This document shows positions 36,225 to 47,740 of a stretch of DNA of 64,000 nt, piece by piece. Location: positions 912,072 to 976,071 of the forward strand of contig NW_019775180.1 of assembly GCF_001039355.2 (NCBI RefSeq). The letters run 5' to 3'. The notes below the pieces were generated by a model. That model was not told the origin of the DNA. It searched no databases and saw only the letters and a list, made by a program, of their open reading frames with translations. A program made the position numbers and the translations under genes. How positions within the stretch are numbered: the stretch's first letter is position 1; each line of letters opens with the position of its first letter. The DNA comes from Lingula anatina. Taxonomy: Eukaryota > Brachiopoda > Lingulata > Lingulida > Lingulidae.

Positions 36225-38923
36225 TGTCAAGCCTGAGCTCCATTTTATTCTGATATCTATTTGGTCTTCAGAATACCATTAAAAACACTAATGTCTTGCC
36301 CAGTTAAGAAAAACTGGCAGTTGTAGTTCAGTCCCTCAAGAACAATATATACACATGATATATTTCTACTGCAGCAGTCACATCAAAGGTTAAAACTTAA
36401 GGCAAGATAAGTGAACAAAAGCCGAGAATAAATTTGAGCACATAAAATACATGCACAGCTCTAATTCATAAATTAGGTAAGGTGGTCAAAATATATACAT
36501 GTAAATTTGTTTACAGCTTTCTGTACAATTATCTTTATGGTGCTTAAATTAATGAAAATGAATATATTGTAAAATCCTCTGGCGGCACATCAATCTTGCT
36601 CTTTCATATGCCTCCATGGCAATGTTATATATCTAGGCTGCAGTAAGCCATGGCGTAACCAGCACATTGCCACATTTAATCACTGACATTTAAAATTTTT
36701 CTTACCATACTTCTAACAATTTAGATACATACCACAGACTTCATTTCACAGATGACAACTCATTCAGGTTCATAAGCTCTGCATGTACAATATTCTACAC
36801 TTCAATAGAAAAGTTTACCGATAAGGAAAATTGAAACAACTCTGCCCTTTAACAATGAACATGGTTAAAAGGAACAATAATTATATCATCTGCCTGGAAC
36901 ATTAAACCATTTTAAACAGCATGATCTGTTCAAGTACATTTTATGTGTATAATCAGTACCATTATTCATACAGAAAATAAGGACTAGATGGCATGCACAG
37001 ATGACCTGAAAGGACCCTATACAATATATGCAACATAGATGTAGTCTTGATGACAAAAACAAAACAACAAAAACAGCAGACTATACAAACATAGACCTCA
37101 CTGGCTCTATCACAAGCTCAGCAAGTCTAATAAAATGTTAATCTAATGTAAATGGCCTTGAATAAATAATGCATTCGTATCTTACTCATTGTTTAATTTC
37201 TAGTGTTTTCAACCATGACAAAAATCATTTGGAGGTAGCATGATTTCACAAATACATGAGATTTCCACATAAAGAATTAAAATTATGACAATAATTATAA
37301 TTGTAACCATAAAGCCATGTTCATTAAAACCATGTAACACTATTAAAATATTCTTGATCACTGGAGGGACAAGGCTAGGCTTCTGTCTAAAATACAGAGG
37401 TAGAATAAGGCAAGCAAGAGGTCAATCCATGAAATCCTGTATCTATTTCCTGATTAAAACAGTTGTAAGTGCACCTAGGATTTGAATGAGGTTTGTACAG
37501 TCCCTGCTATGAAAAGCAGAGGTCCAACAGGTTTATTACCAAATGTTGATTTACCAGGGATTTAGCTGGAAAATTTCATCACTTAATAATCTAAAAGACA
37601 TAGTTCAACAATACTACTGGGTATGGTTCTCCCACTACTCCATACTATAAGCCTGTCAATCCCTACTATGTGGCAATTAATTTATCTTTTGTGTACCTTT
37701 TAACTCAAATAAATATGCACTCACAAATGTCATTGGTGAATCGAATATTGATTTTTTTTCTAGTGATTTCAATTAATTTCTGTAAATAATCCATAACAAT
37801 GTATCAATAGTGATGATTCTCCTTAGCATGTTTTCCAGTTAAAAATCAATGAACAATTGTTTAATTCTTTGATTTGATAAACAGAAAATAGGTAGAAAAA
37901 AGAAAAAAATAAGGGCATCAACAGCACAATCATATCATTTAAACAAAGTCACAAATAAAAGTAACATTCTAAAAACATTCTAAGTATTGTAAAAAAATTG
38001 TTGTCCCCATATTATAATTCAATAAAATACATTCTAGGTACTAAAAGAGAAAAGAATTACTACAGAAAAATGTTGGTTAAAAATATGACCTAGAAGTGTG
38101 TGTCAGGGCCATAATTATCTTATAATTAATGACTGCTACATGAAGCAATTCCATTAAATTTTTTCTCAATTTGGTGTATTCAAGGTGCAATTCTTTTCAA
38201 ATTACAAATATCTGTAGACTGGTGTAAATATTTGCATCAGTTTAAATCAAAATCATGTAAAAACCCAAAATAAAGAAATGCTGGTGTAAGTTAAATAATG
38301 GTCTGGTGTAAATAATTGGCTGGCTGACTTCACAAGAGAAAGAAAAAGTATAAGAAATTCAATAGCCTGGTCAAATTTATCAGCACATTAACATCACGCA
38401 TCTGAATTTAAACTTGATTTAAAATATAGAAGACATTAAAATGTCTAATACATTAATACACAATTCCTGACAAAACAAAAAATTGCCTCTTATGTTGGAG
38501 CAGTGACCAAAAACAATTAACACCAAGAAGAGCTTTGAAGTTATGACTATACTTGTATCCATTAACGTTTTAAACATAATTTGCTGGCTATAAAAGCTAT
38601 TAGCTTGGAGTAATTTTGACCATTCATTATCTCTATACATGTCCATCTGAAAAGTATTTAGGAGACTTAGGTGATATGTTCACTAAGGGAGGACAAATTC
38701 TCTGTGGTCTAATGCCGGTAGCACTGACAGTGCTGTGCTGGTGTTTTCTATATGGTTCACAGGGCCTGCCTGCTGCTATGCATTACATGTTAAATACCTG
38801 CTCCTTCATCCACCCATCCATCCATGTTCATCCAAACTTTCCGTCATGGTTGGACAACTGAAATGTCAGTTCCTGTACATACTAATATTTACACTTTTAT
38901 GTTCTGTCTCGCTACTTGTACTA
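36225..38923 (-). other. INSR: Probable 3' UTR of the receptor gene
   Basis: About 2.7 kb between the receptor stop and the first well-formed poly(A) signal. It has no recognisable coding content or transposon. It is low in GC, with scattered A/T runs and AATAAA-like words; an alternative AATAAA (minus strand) is at 37532-37537. Extent is inference from signal position only. Confidence 0.45.
36244..36249 (-). terminator. Candidate poly(A) signal of the receptor gene
   Basis: The minus strand reads AATAAA, then about 25 nt later a GU-rich stretch (TGTTGTTTTGTGTTTTG), the normal order for cleavage and polyadenylation. The predicted cleavage near 36225 lies about 510 bp upstream of the next gene's start codon. 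Confidence 0.4.
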
Positions 38924-39548
38924 CTAGCACTGGGTTGACTGGGTGGGTAAGTGAACATTGATATGCCCATTCACCAGCCCATTCATGTGGGCATAGCCCC
39001 CACCTCCACTACTACTACTTTTGCTACTGCCTTTGCTCCCCTCATTTGAGTTTATTGCACTTGGGTATGGAATATTCGTGGAGTTGGTGCCACTCGAACG
39101 CCGTCTCTTTTTCATTTCATTTTGAAGTGTCTGTTTAATGCACTCGCAAGAGACGCTTTTGCCACTTTTTGATTCTGTGTCCGAGTGATTTTCAAGGTGA
39201 TTCTCGGTAATGTTGATGTTACTAAGGTTAATGTGGATGTCCTCTTCTCCACTGTCAGTCTCTTGCTGAGAAGATCCATGAGGATCAGTGAGGGGCTGCT
39301 GTGAATAGTCAGCTTCCATGTAGTCTGACGCAGTCTGCCTTCGTCGAGCACCTGGCGAATTTTCAAACACCTCATCATCATCTCCCCATGTGTCTTCATG
39401 TGTAGACTGATATGCATTTTCCTCACTGTCAAAGAAGGACACTGCATGGAAAGAATCGGGCAGGTCTTGGGAAAGATGCTCCAAAATTTGGCAAAAAGTT
39501 GGCCTCTGCTTTGGATAATATTTCCAGCACTTCAGCATTATTTTATAT
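38924..39548 (-). CDS. INSR: Receptor exon 24: end of kinase, long C-tail, stop
   Basis: Completes the kinase ([20 protein letters not shown] ... FFDSEEN) and adds a tail of about 170 residues that is longer than in vertebrates. The tail is rich in Ser, Asn, Asp and Glu, with basic runs (ARRRQ, KKRRRSS), a Ser/Gly tract, and near the end Y1496-A-H-M followed by NG. This matches the vertebrate YTHMNG PI3K p85-docking motif. The stop codon is at 38924-38926. Confidence 0.95.
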
Positions 39549-40578
39549 CTGAAATAAATAGACACTGATGAAATCTGCACTCTTCTTGCATTTTACTTTT
39601 GCCATTTGTGTATGTTGGGAAACAAATGATACAAATTCAGCAAAAAGTGAAACAGAAACATCTCTGAATACCGAAAGCATTGCTTACTTTTTTCATATCA
39701 AGAAACATCCCTGTGGCCTTTGCATTTTTCTTAAAATCTATACAAAACTTTACAAAGTATAAAAGCATATAAAGCAAACATGTAATGCCATCCTGTTTGG
39801 TGATGTAAACTATATCCTCCTTTTGTTTAATCCTGTATAACTTACAACTTGTCTGGGCATCCGTCTGGTTTTGGAATGATGTGTCCATCAATGACATATT
39901 TCAGGACTTGTTCGTTAGCAAAGCCTTGGTATGGCTGGGCAGCTAGGGTACTCATTTCCCATAACACTACACCAAAAGACCTGTGGAGAATGAATGAATA
40001 AAGAATGAATAACTAATTCTACCTGTTCTCATTCTGAAATATTACTTACATTAAACAGTTTTATACTAAAACATGTCTACAGATGAGGATGAAGGGAGAT
40101 TAACAGGGTCACCTTCATTTCATATATTCTCTATCTACTTGTTGAAAACAAACTGTCTAGAGAGATTAATATAAAACATGTACTTCCTGTTTGAAGAGAT
40201 TTGCATTTCTCAAAATTTACAAAGAAATAAATGTAGCAAAAATAAATAAGGGAAATATATAAGAAACATATTCATAGGTTACTTCCTTAGCATCACTCAC
40301 CACACATCGGATGCATTAGTAAATATGCCATCTTTCAATGACTCGGGTGCCATCCACCTCACGGGTAACAATCCCTTTCCACCTTTTCTATAGTAATCTG
40401 TCTCATAAATATCTCTGGTCATTCCAAAATCTGAAAGAAAATATGTTTATAAACAGTGACTAGACTTCATGAAAAATGTTATTCAATAAACATTCATGTA
40501 TAAACATTCTTTGGAAAAAAAAAAGGTTAAAAAAATATTCTCTTACAAGGAGCATGCAACTATCCTGCTGATCAAAAG

Positions 40579-40636
<58 letters not shown>

Positions 40637-43600
40637 CGTTATACAGTGAAAATGTTTACCTCCTATTTTTACAGTCATATTATCTGACACCATGCAGTTT
40701 CTGGCTGCTAAATCTCGGTGGACAAATTTCTTGGCAGATAGGTATGCCATTCCATCAGCTATTTCACCAGTCATTCTTAAGATTTCTGGAAGATCTGGTG
40801 GCTGACGCCCCTCGTTGTCCTGTGGAGACGTAAAGGCATCATTCATAAAATGTCAGAATAAGGAAAAATCAAGTTTAAACAAAGTATTAATATAGATAAA
40901 TCCACGTTTTGTTAAATGGATGAAGACATACTGATGCTTTTCTTTACTGAAGTTTTATCTATTATGTTGAACAACCATTTTAAGTTAGAAACCCTCTTAT
41001 TTCTAAATAACCACATAATAACATAACTATATATTTCTTATTTTTCACAGGTGCAGACATATACACTGACCGGTTCATCAGGCCGATGTTTCCGAAGGAA
41101 ATTTTTCAGATCTCCCACAGCCATGAGCTCCATGATCACCAGAGTAGGCTGCCCCTTGGACACCACACCCAGTAACTTCACCACATGGTGGCAGTTAAAT
41201 GCCTTCATCACTGATGCCTCATTCAGAAACTCTATGCGGTCACGAATTGAGGCATTTTCATTTACAGTCTGGAAACAAACAATTGTAGCTTTCACGTCAC
41301 ATTGGCACAAAATCCATCTATTAACTGCACTCTCTTTTATGCGTGTCAAATTTGATAATTGATAATTTTGACTCATTTTTGTATATAATTTCTGATAAAA
41401 CCAAACTTATATAAAACATGTTTAATGGTGTAAGTATGCAGACTTAGCGAGTCCTTACCTTCACTGCCACTCGTACTTGTGGCTCTCCCTCTACTATTTC
41501 TTTGGCTATACCCTCATAAACCATACCAAAAGATCCCTGGCCAAGCTCTCGAATAAGGGAAATTTTGTCACGGTCCACTTCCCACTCATCAGGTATGTAT
41601 ACTGAGCAGATAAATAATATCATTTTATAACCATTTTAAAAGCTTCTAATTTACTTTACTGTCTTCTTATCTAACCAAAATCACAGCCTAGTTTAAAAGA
41701 TAACAACTGTTTGTTTGGCCAAAACATGAATTTTTCAGGGGTAAACGATAATTTTCCCATAATAACCAATGATTAATGAATCCATTTTCACATTCAAAAT
41801 AAGTCCCTGTTTTTTTCTAAAAAGTTTTTTTTTTTTTTTTGTTATAATCTCTTACGAGATTATTACAGAGTACAGCCATCTTTGGAGGTCACATGGTTCA
41901 ATGACAGGCACAAATTTTCAGAATTGCTATATAACTGCCATTTTTTTGTGGTAAAAAAGAATAGATTACATTTCTACGAATTGTTTACAATGTATTTATT
42001 GTGAAATATAGATCTCATACTAAGAGTTGTTATCCTTTTAAAGTCAGAGAATTTCCACTGAAATATACCCCTTTCAATTTAACACAAACAAGGCAGCAAA
42101 GCTGTCAAATGTACAGACAAAAAACAGAAAACATTGATGCAGAAAATAGGCTACTGTCAATTCTGATGCAATAATACATTGTGCTTAACTGCAAAGTCAA
42201 TATCAAATCTAATTATGCACAACAAGTGACACTGACATAAGTAATGTGTGAAGCAAGCATAAGGCTTCAAGTCCATGACAGTTCAAGTTCACACTTAGAA
42301 AATGCCAGAATGAGAAAATTGAAAATTTCACAAAAAATTTCACAAATCCAATAAAACAAATGATAATCCAAAAAGAGCTGGTTTTCCAATTTGAGCTGTA
42401 TGTCAATCCTAAGAATCATTCTTGCAAGTTAAAAAATGATAAGAAACGCATCTGTGTCTTTACATAAAAAGTAAATCATGTGATAATCAAATTTCTGTAA
42501 ATTGAAAAATATTAACTAATACAGTGTGTGACAAAGAGCTTTTAGGAGTAATGATTGTAATAATAGCATCATCCATAACATTTTTCCTGAATGTTTGGGG
42601 TGGTGTGTAAATGTTTTGGATGTGACTGCATGTGGCAGTGAAATATATATGACTCACCATCTCCAGCACTGAGGTACTCCGGATTGCAAGATGTGTACAG
42701 GGCATCCACTGGCAATTGGTTTTTCTTCAGTCTAAAATAAAAACAGTCACCTTTAAATAGCAGTGTTTCAGAGAAAAAAGGCATAATGTATTTCTTTTTG
42801 AGATAGATCAACAACATCTGACAGCATCAAAGGCTCATTATTTTGGTAATCAATGGGAAGAAAAAAATAATTACTTATCATAGTTTCAAAAGAAGTTATG
42901 TGAAAGGGATTAATAAATATGCAAAAATATTGACAGGCTGTGTAGCTGCCAGGATGTTGGCAGTAGATTTTACACTAGTTATCTTTGAATAATTATCTCT
43001 ATCGTACAAGGTATTGAATGTCACATGCATGTTACAGTCTTGAACGTGAACAAATAGTTTGGCCAGCAAATTCAAAGTGTGCTGACTAACCTGTATTTGA
43101 CAAAGAGCACCCCAGAAGTTATCACAACTATCACCACCACTATCACCACTGATACCGAGATGATGGCTATGTTGACTGGGGACATGAAAGTATCTGCAGC
43201 AGCTGCAAGTATACAAAAATATACACATTTTAACTTTTAAAAAATACTGGAACATACTCATTTTGAAAGAGATTATGGGAAACCAAAGTTAAATCACAGA
43301 CATACCATAGACACTGCAAACGCATTTTGTCTGTAATGTCAATAAAATTAAAGCTAATCACCTGATTTCCCTAAACAACCTGTGAGACCTTTTCAAAGAG
43401 CACTTCAGCTAAATTAACTCCATCATGTGTCACTCAAAAGGGAAAATAAAGCTCTTTACACACAAATTCCCTTCATGTAACAACCCACCTGGTTTAGGAA
43501 CAATAAAATAATGCAGGTCTGAGCAGGAGTCATTGCTTGTACCAGCTAAGGAAGTGGAACAGACTTTGACACTCCAGTTTCCTGGTGTCAGCTTGCCTTT

Positions 43601-46600
43601 TGCCCTGTAGCCACCAATTTCTCTGTACTTCTTGTGTGGAATACAAGGGCTTTTCACCTCTTCAGGTTGCTATTATAAGGAAGAAGAAGAAGCGTCAACA
43701 AAATTTTTCTAGCAAAAATTCTCTTCTAAACAGATATAAACTATATATAAAACTGGTATTTTTTTTACTTGTGGTATATATACATAATTCAAAAGAGAAA
43801 CATAAAGGAGACATACCAGCACATTTTGATATGTGATTGTGTATGTTAGCAAAACACCATTAGGGGTTGGAGGGTCAGACCACAGAAATAACACCTCCTG
43901 GGAACTGTTCACCACCACTTTCACAGAATCCACACGATCTGCCATCCCTGGAAAGAAGGAAAAGTACTTTATAATATGCTTTCATCGAAGTTGCTGATCC
44001 CAGTGTATCCTAGATTTAATGCAGCTTTAATCAAAGCTGTTCAGCTACAATAAAAAATGCTGTTAAGTTACAAATTTCAAAATAACAGGAACAAAGTGAG
44101 TCTTGAGAAACATTGGAATTTCATTTTCATCGTTTATCGTTTATTTGCAAGGAAACCGAGGTAAAAGCCTGTTTTCACTTACTTGATGCCCTGGTTCTCT
44201 TATTAGCAATAGCTTTACTGCTGCATAACTTTTTTCTGGTCGTTTCATCATATTCTTGACATGCAATTATCTGTAAAAAATCACATTAATTTACATCTTA
44301 ATGAAAAACAGTTATCAACCATCAAATAATATACAAATCCTGCAGGGTCTATATTTGTATAAAACTCTGTGAAAGCCATCAACTAAACCTCCCACAACAC
44401 AAACTTCAGACAAATTTGACTCACCTCAATCCTGTAGAAGGTGAAATGTTTCAGATTTGGTAGTACAATCCTCGTGCCCCCGTATACAGTAGATGTCTTG
44501 TAGACTGCATCTGTGTGGTTGTGAGGCACCACAGTGCTAGAACTAGTTGGGGAAACAGATGTCACATCCTCTGATGTTTCATTGGTTGGTGGAAGCTGGT
44601 CTGAATTCCTTGGAAAAGTCCTTTCAAATTCTCTTTTATGGCGTCTTGAAATTTTATTGAGTGGATATTCATTTTCTTTGCCCATATTTTCATTAAGCTC
44701 CCTTTTGACTTCTTCGAGCAACTTTTCTAATTTTTCTAGTTCTTTCTTTTTGTAACCTAAATCATCCTTTTCAATTTGGTCTCTAACATAGCGCTGATGA
44801 GTTTCTCTTTTCAGTCTCTTTGTTGTCTCTTCAGTCTCATTCACTTCATTTTGATTCTCGGGCCTAAAAAACAAGAATATGTACTTTTTATATATCTGTT
44901 AGCTACCAAAGAAACCTGCTTACAAAGCACCATCAATTTAGCTTCAGCATACAACTATGACAAACAAACCTAATAACACGCTTTTATTTTTACAAATAAT
45001 AAAAATATTTAAAGAATAAGTTTACAATTTATAACAATTGACAAAAAGCAAAACAATTATCATTAAAATACAATTCAAGCATGGNTTTTTTCTTTTTTTT
45101 TTTAATTTAATCAATGTCTTCCATTACAGATTTTCTTTTCTTTTCTTTTTTTTTTGCCGTCCTCTTCAGCTTGCTTTCTTTTTCCCCTCTAAGTAATTCT
45201 GATATCTTTGTCTAGCACTCCCTGAAGACAACAGTAAGGCTGTTGTAACTGGGGCATTGCTTAATCCTCCTAATGAATGGACATGGTCGCATATCACTCC
45301 ACTTACCTACATTGCTAAGTGTAAGCATTACTTTCAGATTAAATCACTGTGATCAGCTATAAGCACAAACAAATTATTCTTGCGATATTGCATTGAATTA
45401 AAACAAACTAAACAAAAGTCGGGAATCCAAGTTAAAAAACAATTTCTTCATACTAAAGAGGTACATTTCTCCCAAGACAAGACAACATCGTTTTTCCCTG
45501 TTATGTTTTACCAAGACAGGACAACATCGTTTTTCCCAACTTCTGGGGAAAACTGTTATATATCGACAGACTGTTATATATCGACGTTAAAAAACGACCG
45601 ACTCGAATTTTGTTTTTAATAATCATAAATGATTTAAAAAGTTCGTTTTTTTATTTTTCAAGCATAATCAAGGGTTTTCAAGGGTTTATTTTTATTTTCC
45701 AGGGTTTTGCTCCATTTTCAAGCATATTCAAGGGCTTGATTTTAGAAAATAAGGGTTTTCAAGGGTTTTCAAGAGTTGTGCGAACCCTGCAATTATCATT
45801 AAAATACAATTCAAGCATGGATACTGTATCATCATACCTTTTTATATACACTGCACCATGTAAGAAGTTCTCAAATTCAATTTGCATGTTTCGATTGCGT
45901 TCATCCTCTTTTGTAGCCTTTTCTGACTTGGGACAAGCACAGCAAGTTTCTCTGTCACAAACACCAGTGATGTTGGGTTTCTTTTCCTGTTCTGTCTCTT
46001 TTTCATTTGTAGTGACATCCAAATGCTGTGCTTGTAATGCTGAAAAATTATTAGAGCTTATTAGAGTATTAGAGCTTATTTGTTTGCAAACTAGGAATAT
46101 TTGGCACTAGTCCTGCTGGATTATTGATGCTGTAGAAGCAGTGCTTGTGTTGGAGTGCTGGGTCATGATTTACTACTACTGTGATACAATGTTCTTTACA
46201 ATGCTTGTTAGGTACCCACTTCTGAAAATTGTCTGCCAGCCAAGTTTATAACACACTTACTGTCTATGCAGTAATTCCTGTCATCGTATTCCTCCTTGTT
46301 GATCTCTGCTATTGTCCAATAGACCATGTAATGTGTAACATTGCCATTAGGTTTGTTTGGCGGTTTCCATGTTACTGTCAGTTCCCCCTCCATGGTGGCT
46401 TCCACTTCAACATCAACTGCTGGTGTAGGAGCTGAAACCAATTATGCATTGATAATTAACCAACATCAGGGGATAATTAAACAGAAATGCTCTCACACAC
46501 AAATCTTCTGGAGAGTGCGATGAATTTTTGTAAAATTGGAAAAAAATATTACCTTGCTGGAATTTTACTAAAATTTCGCACAATTTCAATAAAAACATGC

Positions 46601-47674
46601 AAGAAATAAATGATGTGACTGTAATATCAACCTAAATCTAAAAGCATGCATGCGCGCGTGCGTGTGCAGGTACACTACACTGGGTAACAACAATGGGTTA
46701 TCATCTTTGAAAGTCTGTCAAATTATTCCTGGGTATTTTGATGTTACTTACAGTCTGGTCTTGTGGTGAAGTACATAATATTACTAATGGCTCCTTTATC
46801 TGCCACAGCAATGGTATAAGTCTGTACATAGACAGCATATAAGGTCCACGGCTTCAGGGGAAAAAGGTATTCCATCAACTGGGGCTGCATGTCATTCAAA
46901 TTAGGTTCTCTTTCTTTAGTCATCCAGCTGAAACAATGAACAGTATTACAGTAAGGCACTTTTTTATGTTGCCATTGTTTTTGCTCATCATATGGGTCTA
47001 ATTATAGTCAATCTAATGTGACAATGCTGTTGTTTTCTCTATTAACTTCAAACAGTGGACTTGTCTAAAATATCAAAAAATTAACTCTCATGTTAAAACT
47101 TACACATCATCACTGCAGGCATCCCTGCCACTAAGAATGCTCACATTCTTCTCAGATCTGTAAAAAAGATAATTACATATTAATATAATCAATAATTTTT
47201 TTGATAATTTCAATACAAGCACTTTCCAGAACCACATATATCATTCTAAACATACAAAGGCACTAAAGTTAAATGAAATTTAATTCTATTATGGAACAAT
47301 TTAGTCTACTTGAGATGTCACATCTCCCTTGTGAAACTTCAAGAGATGCACTGTCTCAACTAGACTAAATGTTAAGCCCAGTAACAGATTAAAAAATTAA
47401 CTTAAATAAAAAAAAATACAACAGGATGGTATATCTATATCCTGTTATACAAAAGTGCTAGTAACAAACAATAATATTAGTTTAACATAGGTCAAAGTGA
47501 AATTAAGCACCATTTTAGAACATCAGAAGTGAAAATGCCTTCAAAAATAGTATGCCTAAGGTTTCAGGCCTACCATATAATTACCTATAAAAACTAGCAT
47601 ACTGTCACAAAATTCTAGAGAACAATATCCTTAATCACAATCATTTAAAATCAGAGTTACCAGCTGTAACTTTA

Positions 47675-47740
<66 letters not shown>

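Noticed and set aside
39112-39447. Second minus-strand frame inside the last receptor exon
   Set aside because: Out-of-frame shadow of the C-tail coding sequence with no splice support.
40634-40846. Start codon at 40846 as a separate small kinase gene
   Set aside because: The ATG is intronic; the acceptor CTCCACAG at 40820-40827 joins the exon in frame to the rest of the receptor kinase.
44534-44755. Plus-strand open frame across receptor exon 13
   Set aside because: Antisense shadow of the coding exon; Ser/Leu-rich composition is the complement of the charged coiled-coil codons.
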